Positions 9,738 to 18,049 of a stretch of 64,000 bases of DNA are shown one piece after another. Location of the stretch: positions 1 to 64,000 of the forward strand of contig CAJXQI010000001.1 of assembly GCA_913058395.1 (NCBI GenBank), in the 5' to 3' direction. The notes below the pieces were generated by a model. It searched no databases. It was not told where the DNA came from and saw only the letters and a list, made by a program, of their open reading frames with translations. The DNA is from an uncultured Colwellia sp. GTDB lineage: Bacteria > Pseudomonadota > Gammaproteobacteria > Enterobacterales > Alteromonadaceae. The translations under genes and the position numbers were made by a program. Numbering within the stretch: the first letter of the stretch is position 1; each line of letters starts with the position of its first letter.

Positions 9738-10715
9738 ATGTCTAGAGTGCTTTTTCCGAATATTTCTACATACCATAAAGAGTGGCTAGAAGTTAAAGGG
9801 GGGCATAAATTATATATTGAGCAATCAGGCAACCCCAATGGTATTGCTGTGATTTATCTTCATGGCGGACCCGGTGGTGGCTGTTGTGATAATCACCGTC
9901 GCTATTTCGCCCCTGAAAAATATCGCATTATTCTTATCGATCAAAGAGGTTGCGGTCGCTCGGAACCTTCCCCAAGTATTGATAACAATACCAGTGCTGA
10001 TTTAGTTGAAGATATTGAAAATATTCGTCAGCATCTTAAGGTTGAACGCTGGTTGGTGGCCGGTGGCTCCTGGGGCACCACCTTAGCAATACTCTACGGT
10101 ATTAAGTATCCTAGCGCAGTATTAGGCTTTATTCTTAGAGGAATTTTTTTAGGAAAGAACTCTGAATATCACTGGCTTTATCGTAATACGGGTGCTGCAT
10201 GCTTTTTCCCAGAATACTACCAAGAGTTTAGCCAGCATGTTGCTGGACTAGACAATAAAAATTTATTATCAGCATATTATGATGCGCTAACTGGCAGCAA
10301 TGAAATTGCGGCGACGGCAGCAAGTAAAGCTTGGTGTTTATGGGAGCTGCGCTTATCCACTATAGAGCATCATCACATTGATATGAGTCATATCGATAAT
10401 ACGCATCAAGCGCTATGTATGGCAAAAATATCTAGTCACTATTTTATTAATAACTGCTTTATTGAGGAAGATTTCATTTTAAATAATATGGCAGTAATCT
10501 CAAATATTCCGGCAATAGTTTTACATGGTCGATACGATATGGTTTGTCAGTTAACTAATGCTTATCAACTTGTGCAAAGCTGGCCAAACGCTCAATTGCA
10601 AATTTTGCCAAAAGCTGGCCATGGTGGGTTTGAGTCTCAAATTATTGATGGTTTTTGTAAAGCGGCCGACACTATGGCTAATTTTATTACCGAACAAGGA
10701 AATATGAATAAATGA
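9738..10715 (+). CDS. pip: Proline iminopeptidase (alpha/beta hydrolase, family S33)
   Basis: This is a cytosolic aminopeptidase of 325 aa expected to remove N-terminal proline from peptides. It shows the S33 oxyanion motif HGGPGGG (42-48), the nucleophile elbow GGSWG with S111, and the other triad residues D267 (HGRYDMV) and H295 (AGHGGFE). The helical cap between 135 and 240 is of normal size. A strong AAGGAGG precedes the ATG. Its stop overlaps the dtd start by 4 bp (ATGA), so the two are coupled. Confidence 0.93.
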   Translation: MSRVLFPNISTYHKEWLEVKGGHKLYIEQSGNPNGIAVIYLHGGPGGGCCDNHRRYFAPEKYRIILIDQRGCGRSEPSPSIDNNTSADLVEDIENIRQHLKVERWLVAGGSWGTTLAILYGIKYPSAVLGFILRGIFLGKNSEYHWLYRNTGAACFFPEYYQEFSQHVAGLDNKNLLSAYYDALTGSNEIAATAASKAWCLWELRLSTIEHHHIDMSHIDNTHQALCMAKISSHYFINNCFIEEDFILNNMAVISNIPAIVLHGRYDMVCQLTNAYQLVQSWPNAQLQILPKAGHGGFESQIIDGFCKAADTMANFITEQGNMNK

Positions 10716-11149
10716 TCGCGTTGTTACAAAGAGTGTCTGAAGCGAGTGTTAGTGTAGATAATAAGGTTGTGGGTGAAATAGATCAGGGGTTATTAGTTTT
10801 ACTTGCAATTGAACCAGATGATAACCAAGAAAAAGCTAAACGATTAGCTGAAAAGGTAGCAGGGTATCGTATTTTTGAAGATGAAAACGGAAAAATGAAT
10901 TTAAATGTGAAGCAAATAAATGGCGATATATTAGTTGTTTCCCAATTTACACTGGCTGCAAATACCTCTAAAGGACTGCGTCCTAGTTTTACTAGTGCTG
11001 CGCCACCAAAGTTGAGCGAAGAACTGTATCAGTATTTTTGTCAGCAATTACGTCTGCTTGATTTTGTAGTGCCAACAGGAATTTTTGGTGCTGATATGCA
11101 AGTTAGATTACTAAATGACGGCCCTGTAACTATAAACTTGCAGTGCTAA
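10712..11149 (+). CDS. dtd: D-aminoacyl-tRNA deacylase Dtd
   Basis: This enzyme hydrolyses D-aminoacyl-tRNAs (and glycyl-tRNA-Ala) and so keeps D-amino acids out of protein. At 145 aa it has the usual length. It carries the two family motifs, SQFTLAA in the middle and GPVT near the C-terminus (NDGPVTINL). It starts inside the stop codon of pip. The order yihY-dtd-fabY matches E. coli, with insertions here. Confidence 0.96.
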   Translation: MIALLQRVSEASVSVDNKVVGEIDQGLLVLLAIEPDDNQEKAKRLAEKVAGYRIFEDENGKMNLNVKQINGDILVVSQFTLAANTSKGLRPSFTSAAPPKLSEELYQYFCQQLRLLDFVVPTGIFGADMQVRLLNDGPVTINLQC

Positions 11150-11159
11150 TTAACTCCTT

Positions 11160-11927
11160 TTAAGCTTTAATGTGGTTGGTGAAATACTTACGCCATCGAC
11201 GATATTGCCACAACGGTAGGTTAGTCGTTTTTGATCGTTTTTTCAGGTTGAGAATGGGCCAATGACTAGGTAATAGGTGAATGACAATATTAAGGTAACG
11301 AGGAATATGAAAGTAAATAATTTGATGTGAGTTTTGAAGTTGCTTTAATATTGTCAAACAGAGATTAACTTCATGATCATCGAGATCAGGCAAGTTAATG
11401 GTTAAACAGGCATCATCTGCCAAATTGTCTATTAATGCGGTTAACAATTTTACTCTATTTTGAAAACTATCGGCATGATGCTGATAAACATCACAAATTA
11501 ACCAGTCTGCTGGCTGCTTATCACTGTGTTCTTTGTCTTGTAACCAAGTCATAGCCGCTTTATTTTCAATAGTAATATTATGCTGCAGTGGATTGAAATG
11601 TACGCGAAAGCTGCGAATAACTTGGCTAGAAAGTTCAACACTAACAACTTCAATATCTGAATTTAATGCACTTAAAAATCGACTAATGTTACCACCGCCT
11701 AACCCCAGTTCAACCACTTGCTTTGGCTTAAAAAATAACAACGGCATAAGTGCAGCATATTGGTGAGGTAAAGTTAATTTTTCGGGACGACGTAAATGCA
11801 TCACACTTTGAATAACATCGTCAAACATTAGCCAACGATAATGCGAATTTTCACAAATGGATATTTGGTCCGCATCATTACTGAGGTACACTAGTCGACC
11901 TTGATTAACATGTTGGGCAAGTTTCAC
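11160..11927 (-). CDS. Spermidine-synthase-like SAM-binding protein
   Basis: This 255-aa protein has a class I methyltransferase/aminopropyltransferase fold. A glycine-rich SAM-binding loop, VVELGLGGGNISRFL, lies near 72-86, followed by an acidic residue ending strand 2 (VVSVELS). It resembles spermidine synthase-like proteins but lacks the obvious N-terminal beta domain and the catalytic region of true SpeE, so polyamine synthesis is not supported. The start is GTG at 11927. It converges on dtd with a 10-bp gap and diverges from fabY. Confidence 0.7.
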   Translation of the reverse strand: MKLAQHVNQGRLVYLSNDADQISICENSHYRWLMFDDVIQSVMHLRRPEKLTLPHQYAALMPLLFFKPKQVVELGLGGGNISRFLSALNSDIEVVSVELSSQVIRSFRVHFNPLQHNITIENKAAMTWLQDKEHSDKQPADWLICDVYQHHADSFQNRVKLLTALIDNLADDACLTINLPDLDDHEVNLCLTILKQLQNSHQIIYFHIPRYLNIVIHLLPSHWPILNLKKRSKTTNLPLWQYRRWRKYFTNHIKA

Positions 11928-11968
11928 GTGTTTTTATAATCCTGGTATAGACGGCTGAAGAGTAGACA

Positions 11969-12874
11969 ATGTATAGATGTAGGGCGCCAAAAAATCAAAC
12001 TGAAATAGATACTTACTATCAGCTTCGTTGGCAAGTGCTGCGAAGCCCTTGGCAACAGCCTAAAGGTAGTGAAAAAGATGAGCTTGAGTCGCAATCATAC
12101 CATCGTGTGATTTTGGATGATATGGATAATATTGTTGGTGTCGGTCGTTTACATAAATGTAATCAACATAGCGCGCAAATACGCTATATGGCAATTGATG
12201 ATGCGGCACAAGGTAAGGGGTTAGGTAAGTTACTGCTTGAGGAGTTTGAACGTATTGCATTGCAAGTAGGCGTTACTAAAATTGAACTTAACGCCAGAGA
12301 AAATGCCATTGGTTTTTACTTGCAACTAGGTTATCAAGACCAAGGCTTTTCACACACGCTATATGATGTTGTACACCATACTAAAATGAGTAAAAAACTT
12401 GCTAATTCGAAAACTCATTTGCTGGCAAAGGCTGATAAGTTGCAAGCAATATGGCATCAAACTATTCCATTAAGCAAAGCGATGAATATTAATATTTGTC
12501 ACTTTGATCAGCAACAACTTGTGACTAACTGCGAACCAACATTTAATAAAAACTTACACAATACGATGTTTGCTGGCAGCATTTATACTTTAGCAACATT
12601 AACTGGCTGGGGCTGGGTTTACTTTGCTTTGCAACAATACCAACAGCAGGCTGATATTGTTTTGGCTGAGGGAAATATTCGCTATCTTGCACCATTGGCG
12701 GGTGTTGCCCATGCGCAAACTTCTATAGCCTTAGTTACAGGCAGTGGTGATGCGCTGGCGTTAGGAAAAAATGCCCGCTTTAACATTGAAGTACAAGTTT
12801 GTTGCGGTGATAAAACGGTTGCGGTTTTTACTGGTTCTTACGTTGCGGTTTTAAAAAGAGATAAGGCTACGTAA
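11969..12874 (+). CDS. fabY: GNAT acetyltransferase-thioesterase fusion FabY (YiiD)
   Basis: This 301-aa protein aligns along its length with E. coli YiiD, reported as FabY, an alternative initiator of fatty-acid synthesis. The N-terminal GNAT domain (about 1-145) has the acetyl-CoA loop AQGKGLGKLLL. The C-terminal hot-dog domain (about 155-300) has the YiiD_C signature HNTMFAGSIYTLATLTGWG. GAAGAG precedes the ATG. The gene sits close to dtd, as in E. coli. The family assignment is firm; the fatty-acid role is transferred from E. coli. Confidence 0.87.
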   Translation: MYRCRAPKNQTEIDTYYQLRWQVLRSPWQQPKGSEKDELESQSYHRVILDDMDNIVGVGRLHKCNQHSAQIRYMAIDDAAQGKGLGKLLLEEFERIALQVGVTKIELNARENAIGFYLQLGYQDQGFSHTLYDVVHHTKMSKKLANSKTHLLAKADKLQAIWHQTIPLSKAMNINICHFDQQQLVTNCEPTFNKNLHNTMFAGSIYTLATLTGWGWVYFALQQYQQQADIVLAEGNIRYLAPLAGVAHAQTSIALVTGSGDALALGKNARFNIEVQVCCGDKTVAVFTGSYVAVLKRDKAT

Positions 12875-12944
12875 GTACTGCCAGAAATAAATAAATTCAG
12901 TTATTATGGTCTTAATCGAGTTAAGACAGGGAGTTGGGGTCTGT

Positions 12945-13421
12945 ATGTATAAAATTATATTGAGTTTATTGTTGGTGAGCATGTTCTCATCAGCAAATGA
13001 AGATGCTGATAAAGTATTAAATAATTTTCATCAAGCGGCGGCTAACGCCAATTATAAGCAATATATGTCATTATTGGCAGACGATGCCATATACATGGGG
13101 ACGGATAGTAGTGAGCGTTGGAATAAAACGCAATTCTCTGCTTTTGTTAAACCATATTTTAGTCAAGGTAAAGGCTGGTTGTATCAGCCTATAGACCGTC
13201 ACATTACTCCGACGCAAGTGGAAAATATTGTATTTTTTGACGAGTTATTAGAAAACAAAAATTATGGCCGTTGTCGTGGCAGTGGCTTGCTGATTAATAC
13301 TGAGCAAGGTTGGAAAATATTGCAATATAACTTGTCTATTCCTTTACCTAATGCCATTGCTCATGATGTTGTAGAGTCGATTAAAGACTTTCGAACAAAG
13401 AAAGCAGCACATGCTGACTAA
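12945..13421 (+). CDS. Exported NTF2-like (SnoaL-type) protein
   Basis: This is a protein of about 158 aa with a short signal peptide (MYKIILSLLLVSMFSSA) followed by an NTF2/SnoaL-like fold of the DUF4440 kind (FHQAAANANYKQYMSLLADD, then YMGTD and WKILQYNLS). Such domains bind small ligands or act as periplasmic accessory proteins, and no specific activity can be assigned. The frame opens at 12906, but ATG 12945 has a GGGG-rich ribosome site 5 bases upstream and starts exactly at the signal peptide. It is followed closely by the YeeZ-like gene. Confidence 0.78.
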   Translation: MYKIILSLLLVSMFSSANEDADKVLNNFHQAAANANYKQYMSLLADDAIYMGTDSSERWNKTQFSAFVKPYFSQGKGWLYQPIDRHITPTQVENIVFFDELLENKNYGRCRGSGLLINTEQGWKILQYNLSIPLPNAIAHDVVESIKDFRTKKAAHAD

Positions 13422-13463
13422 TTTTTTTCGCTATTGATTATTATATTTTGGAGACATTTTTTT

Positions 13464-14315
13464 ATGAGCGTTAGCATTATAGGTTGTGGTTGGTTAGGAC
13501 AAGTTCTCGCGCCCGTTTTATTAGCTGAAAATATTCAAGTACTTGCTAGTTACCAATCAGAATCAACGCTAGAGAAGCTTAACCGCTTAAATATTCCGTC
13601 TACGCAGTTAATGTTACCCATTATGGCTGATATTAGTGAATTCGAGAGTAACGCAGAAATGGCGGGCGTTGATAAAGCCTTATTTCAACAAGATGTATTA
13701 GTTATCGCCATTCCACCGCAATTAAAAAAAGGTCGATTAGATTATCCTTTGAAAATTCAGCAATTGGTTAAGCTCGCTGAATTAGGCAAAACCAAACAGA
13801 TTATTTTATTGAACACTACGGCTATTTATAATGGTTTAGTGGGGGAAATTGATGAAAGTCATACGTTAAATTTAACTGCTGAAAAAGTTGAAACGCTATT
13901 GGCGGCGGAAGAAGCGGTACAAGTATTTTCTCAACAAGTTAGTATATTGCGTTTAGCTGGTTTGGTTGGCCCTAACCGACACCCTGGGAAATTTTTACAG
14001 TCTGATCGTCTTTTTAAAAATGCCAGCGCACAAGTAAATTTGGTACATCAAACCGATGTAGTGAACGTTATTAAACTGCTGATTGAAGATAATGTGCAAA
14101 CAGCTAATAAAATTTACAATGTTGTGAGTGGTACTAAGTTGAGCCGCAAAGATTATTATCAACAAACAGCAAAGGCAATGGGCTTAGCTGAACCTCGTTT
14201 TGAACAAGAACAAGTTAGTAGTGCCGGTAAGCAAGTTGTTGGCGATAAATTGCGGGACGAGTTGAACTATAACTATGTCTATGATGATCTATTGCAGTGG
14301 GCGACAACAGTCTAA
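13464..14315 (+). CDS. NAD(P)-binding SDR family protein, YeeZ-like
   Basis: This 283-aa protein begins with a Rossmann dinucleotide-binding motif, SIIGCGWLG, at residues 3-11. It shares with E. coli YeeZ the LRLAGLVGPNRHPGKF block and the VNLVHQTDVV segment. It belongs to the atypical short-chain dehydrogenase (epimerase-like) group and its substrate is unknown. The longer frame starts at 13434, but the ATG at 13464 has GGAG upstream and matches the family N-terminus. Confidence 0.82.
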   Translation: MSVSIIGCGWLGQVLAPVLLAENIQVLASYQSESTLEKLNRLNIPSTQLMLPIMADISEFESNAEMAGVDKALFQQDVLVIAIPPQLKKGRLDYPLKIQQLVKLAELGKTKQIILLNTTAIYNGLVGEIDESHTLNLTAEKVETLLAAEEAVQVFSQQVSILRLAGLVGPNRHPGKFLQSDRLFKNASAQVNLVHQTDVVNVIKLLIEDNVQTANKIYNVVSGTKLSRKDYYQQTAKAMGLAEPRFEQEQVSSAGKQVVGDKLRDELNYNYVYDDLLQWATTV

Positions 14316-14380
14316 TTTCAGCGTTCAGCTTCGATATATGGTTACAGCATTAAAAAGTAATAAGCTAAGGTTAATATTTT

Positions 14381-14704
14381 ATGGCAAATAATGTCATTAC
14401 AAAAACATTAAGAAAGATTTACCAATATAAAATTGCTTTGCTGTTTTTAGCGCTTTGGGCACATGTGTCCTTGTTAAATTTATTTTTTGTATCGTACAGT
14501 GGTCCGGTATTTTTATGGGAAGAAAATAGTGAGCTATTAACCATTCAAGTTCACCTATTTATCGCATTATTAACAACGGGCTTTTATTTAGCGGTAAATA
14601 AATTGAGTGAGATAAATAAAGCTAAAAAAATAAAAGTAACCGATAAAATGTGGTTAGCTTGTTCGTTAGCTCTAGTACTCTCTATTGGTTTTTTGTTAAT
14701 TTAA
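14381..14704 (+). CDS. Small membrane protein of unknown function
   Basis: I do not recognise this 107-aa protein. It has about three predicted membrane segments (residues ~18-40, 56-74 and 89-107) separated by a short lysine-rich loop (NKAKKIKVTDK). There is no signal peptide or known motif. AAGG lies about 10 bases before the ATG and a terminator follows the stop by about 20 bp, so it is probably the last gene of its transcript. Confidence 0.6.
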   Translation: MANNVITKTLRKIYQYKIALLFLALWAHVSLLNLFFVSYSGPVFLWEENSELLTIQVHLFIALLTTGFYLAVNKLSEINKAKKIKVTDKMWLACSLALVLSIGFLLI

Positions 14705-14723
14705 AACGGTAAGTAATAATGAT

Positions 14724-14751
14724 AAAAAACCGACATTAATGTCGGTTTTTT
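14724..14751. terminator. Bidirectional hairpin terminator
   Basis: AAAAAACCGACAT-TA-ATGTCGGTTTTTT is a near-perfect inverted repeat with A and T flanks. It can end the small membrane-protein gene on the plus strand. For nfeD on the minus strand it lies about 75 bp downstream. Confidence 0.88.
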
Positions 14752-14824
14752 AGTTTTAGTAGATAACATTTAAAAATGCGTAAGTATTGTTAAGGTTTAT
14801 TGCAGGTTTTCTCCCTTTAAATAC

Positions 14825-15295
14825 TTAAGACAAAGGTTTTACCAGCATAGTATTGCCATCAACACCAGTGATTATACAAGAGGTATTAGCTGCTACGCTT
14901 GTTTCTTGAGTGTCATTTGATAACCGTGCGCTCCAATCAATTCCTGAAAAACGAATACTGCCATCTTCATGAGTTATGGTACTTGAACTTGGTACCTGCT
15001 TACCAATCATGTCACTGCTCGTATCAGCGCCACCACCTGAGTTTTGGAAACGTTTCATTGGCTTCCATAGCACCCAAGCGATTATCCCTGATAACAAGCC
15101 TACGGTAAAACATTCACTTTCCCAGCCCGACAGTATATTTAGGCTAATCAGAATGCCTGTTAATACACTTGCAAGAGCAAAAAATAATAAAGGTCCACTT
15201 AAGCCGAGAATGGTAAGTTCAATAACAAAGCTTATACCTGCCATTAGATAGAATAAATGGGCATGATTTTCATTGAAATAACTAATAATATCCAT
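14825..15295 (-). CDS. NfeD family membrane protein
   Basis: This 156-aa protein has two or three membrane segments in its first 80 residues and a C-terminal OB-fold (NfeD-C) domain near 95-155 (IGKQVPSSSTI, GSIRFSGIDWSARL). The protease part of long NfeD proteins is absent, so it is the short form. Short NfeD proteins pair with a stomatin/SPFH partner. Here the SPFH gene lies just upstream on the same strand with a 23-bp gap. AAAGGA precedes the ATG. Confidence 0.88.
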   Translation of the reverse strand: MDIISYFNENHAHLFYLMAGISFVIELTILGLSGPLLFFALASVLTGILISLNILSGWESECFTVGLLSGIIAWVLWKPMKRFQNSGGGADTSSDMIGKQVPSSSTITHEDGSIRFSGIDWSARLSNDTQETSVAANTSCIITGVDGNTMLVKPLS

Positions 15296-15318
15296 GAGGT
15301 TATCCTTTAGAGTTAACT

Positions 15319-16305
15319 TTAAGATGCATCATTTGTTGGTAGCTTTAAAGAGCTCGATACCGCAATTGCTTGAGCAACCGTATTAGCAATATTTTCGCCA
15401 GTTTTACCGTCAGTTAGTACCACGGTACTTTGTGCTGCAATAGCTTGATGAGCTGCAATTGTATCTTGTGCCAATGTTAATGTTACTGCTGCTTTACCAC
15501 TTTGAGTAATTGCAGCGTCACCAATTGTAGATAAAGCTGCCGCTTCAGCATTTGCGACCAGTCGGATAGCTTCAGATTTACCTGTAGCTTCTAATATTTG
15601 CTTTTCTTTGTCGGCTTCAGCATTTAATACTTGTTCGGCTTTTGAAGCTTCAGCGTCTAGTACGCGAGCAGCTTTTAAACCTTCCGCTTCGGTAATTGAC
15701 GCTGTTTTCACACCTTCTGCAGTCAAAATCACTGAACGCTTTTCACGCTCTGCGGTCATTTGCTTTTCCATATCTTCACGGATACTTTGTGGCGGGCTAA
15801 TATCTCTTATTTCATAACGTGTCACCATAACGCCCCAAGGTGCGGTAGCTTCCGTCATTGCCGATAGTATAGTGGCGTTAATGATATCTCTTGATTGGAA
15901 ACACTCATCAAGTTCCATTGAACCAATAGCATTACGCATCGTGGTCATGGCCAATTGTGTTACTGACAATTTATAGTCGGTAATATTATTGGTTGCTGCT
16001 GCCGCATCGGTCACCTTCATAAATAATATGCCATCAAGTGCCAGTGTTATATTGTCTTTGGTGATAGCCATTTGCGACGAAATATCTAAAGATTGTTCTT
16101 TTAAGTTTCTATCTGCCGCAACAGATTGAACGAAAGGAATAATAAAGTTTAATCCCGCTGAAAGAGTTTTGTCATATTTACCTAGCGTATAAATAACATA
16201 GCCTCTGTTTTGCGGAACAAAATAGATGCCTTTTTTAAGCGTGTATAAAACGACGATGGTGATCCATAACCATGGGCTAGAGATAAGAGGGGCAAATGCT
16301 TCCAT
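15319..16305 (-). CDS. SPFH/band 7 (stomatin-like, QmcA-type) membrane protein
   Basis: This 328-aa protein has one N-terminal membrane anchor (about 10-25) and an SPFH/band 7 domain (about 28-190, with GLNFIIPFVQSV and YEIRDISPP). A long Ala/Glu-rich coiled coil follows (about 190-270), typical of oligomeric slipins. It is upstream of nfeD, forming the conserved NfeD-slipin pair that builds membrane scaffold assemblies. AAAGGAAC precedes the ATG. The role in membrane quality control is inferred from the family. Confidence 0.9.
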   Translation of the reverse strand: MEAFAPLISSPWLWITIVVLYTLKKGIYFVPQNRGYVIYTLGKYDKTLSAGLNFIIPFVQSVAADRNLKEQSLDISSQMAITKDNITLALDGILFMKVTDAAAATNNITDYKLSVTQLAMTTMRNAIGSMELDECFQSRDIINATILSAMTEATAPWGVMVTRYEIRDISPPQSIREDMEKQMTAEREKRSVILTAEGVKTASITEAEGLKAARVLDAEASKAEQVLNAEADKEKQILEATGKSEAIRLVANAEAAALSTIGDAAITQSGKAAVTLTLAQDTIAAHQAIAAQSTVVLTDGKTGENIANTVAQAIAVSSSLKLPTNDAS

Positions 16306-16389
16306 TTTTTTGTTCCTTTTTGATTTTATTGAAATACCAAAGTGAGCTAGTGAAAACTAATCTTGAGTAATTTCTAGTAAAAACAAAGT

Positions 16390-16420
16390 AGCAAGTTTGA
16401 CATATTATGTCAAACTTGCT
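16390..16420 (-). terminator. Perfect 14-bp inverted repeat, probable terminator
   Basis: AGCAAGTTTGACAT and ATGTCAAACTTGCT are exact reverse complements around a 3-base loop. On the minus strand the hairpin follows the XRE regulator by 32 bp, and CTTTGTTTTT comes shortly after. A terminator is the simplest reading, though the T run is interrupted and an operator role is possible. Confidence 0.55.
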
Positions 16421-16452
16421 GGTTTAAGGAAAAATTTAATAAGCGAAGCTAC

Positions 16453-17157
16453 TTAGTCAAACTTATTAGCTAGCTCTCTATGCTCTAATTTAGCAGCGAG
16501 CGGTCTTAATATGCCCTCAGCAATAATTGCGGCATATAATAATACGACTAGGTTAACGGCATAAGCTCGGTGGAATATAATAGCCTCATCAACATTGGTA
16601 TGAATTGCAATACTACCGATGAGCAAGCCAATAAGTGCTGCACCATAAATAAAGTATATTTGTCTTTTAAATATGACGGATAAAAATTCTGTTGCTGGCG
16701 TTGGTGAAATGTCACTGGCAAACAAGTAGCTAAGCCCTTTGAATGATTTCAACAATCCGGTGGAGCCAAAAGCGATCACTGTGGCTGCATACATAAATAA
16801 CAGCACAAACAATAAACTTTGAACGTCTATAAATTGCGAGATGCCTCCGGCAAGTATCGCTAGCATTGTAACGACACCTGTTACCACCAGTAACGCTAAA
16901 AAACTCTGCATAATATTTTTCCTCTTCCAATTTACATCTAGGGTTGATGAAACAGGGAATAACTCTTTTGGAGAAATATTAAATGCTGCAGCTAGTGCTA
17001 ACTGAGTTTCCGCTGAACTATTGCCATCTTTTTCTGCGCGTTGAATGGTTCGTAAGCTTAGGCCAGAAGCTTTAGCTAATAATTCTTGCGACCAACCATT
17101 GTCTTTACGGAAGTGTTTTACCCTTTCAGGGGATAAATTAGTACTGAGGCTTTGCAA
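16453..17157 (-). CDS. XRE-family regulator with C-terminal membrane domain
   Basis: This 234-aa protein has an N-terminal Cro/C1-type helix-turn-helix (about 10-65, with WSQELLAKASGLSLRTIQRAE). After a short linker there are about four hydrophobic segments (about 85-215). The architecture suggests a membrane-bound transcription factor or a sensor of membrane state. The start is TTG at 17157, supported by AGGAG 6 bases upstream. Its targets are unknown; the SPFH-nfeD pair lies next on the same strand. Confidence 0.8.
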   Translation of the reverse strand: MQSLSTNLSPERVKHFRKDNGWSQELLAKASGLSLRTIQRAEKDGNSSAETQLALAAAFNISPKELFPVSSTLDVNWKRKNIMQSFLALLVVTGVVTMLAILAGGISQFIDVQSLLFVLLFMYAATVIAFGSTGLLKSFKGLSYLFASDISPTPATEFLSVIFKRQIYFIYGAALIGLLIGSIAIHTNVDEAIIFHRAYAVNLVVLLYAAIIAEGILRPLAAKLEHRELANKFD

Positions 17158-18049
17158 TGAATACTCCTAAAAATGTCATTCTCGTTTCGCCAGCAAATAT
17201 GCAATTGAGGTTAGAAAAAAGCGAGAAATACCTTACGTCATTATAGCGTCATTGTTGTGACAGGCTAATGCTTTCAATTAGTTGTGATGATATCGCTAAT
17301 TAATTTTAACTAGAAAAATCAGCTAAATTAACCTTCAATAGAGTACAGACTATTCCATGTGAATATTTTTTTTCTCTATTGGTAGTATCTGTTGTTAGAG
17401 CCGTAATATTATTTTTTTGAGCAACTCAAATATTTAGCCGTGTGATTTTTTGCATACAGATGTTGATATTACTCATAATCAGCTTATTTATAACATAGCA
17501 TTTAATGTTTTTATTTTTTGAAATGTCAGCAGGCTTCCTTACCGTTAAAAAATATTTTTTCATTTGAAAATATCAGCTTAGGTAAAAATTAATTTACTAT
17601 TGTTGTAAATCGTTAATGGATACCAAAGGTAATGTTATTAACTTTTGCGTTACATTTGGTTACATATTTTTTACTTTTGAGGTTATTCGAATAAATATTT
17701 ACTTTTTAGAAAAAGACAATTGTTAACTTTACTTTAGTTCAACTACAGCTGTTAACGTTATGTGCAAAGGTAAATAATTCGCTAAAACTTATAAAAAATC
17801 ACTTTTTATGATTAAAAATATAGACTTAGCTAAGCTGTTCTTTAATTGAGCTATTGTTTGGCTAAATTCCTCGTGATTAACTCCTAATGGTAAGAGCGCA
17901 ACTTATTCCACAACGTTTTCTGCCTTTTGTCTTTTTATAGAACAATCAAAATTGCAAAGAGAACGATGCAAAGTTGCACCTATTAATTCAAGCGTAGCTA
18001 TATCAGCAAGCTTGATCATTACAATAATAAAAATTGAAGGGATATCGTC
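17158..18049. other. Long AT-rich non-coding region
   Basis: This region of about 890 bp separates the XRE regulator from the TonB-dependent receptor, which are divergent. I see no ORF with a ribosome site, no convincing hairpin terminator and no riboswitch I can name. It must contain the receptor promoter and probably operators. The receptor's ribosome site AAGGGA lies at its right end. Confidence 0.5.
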
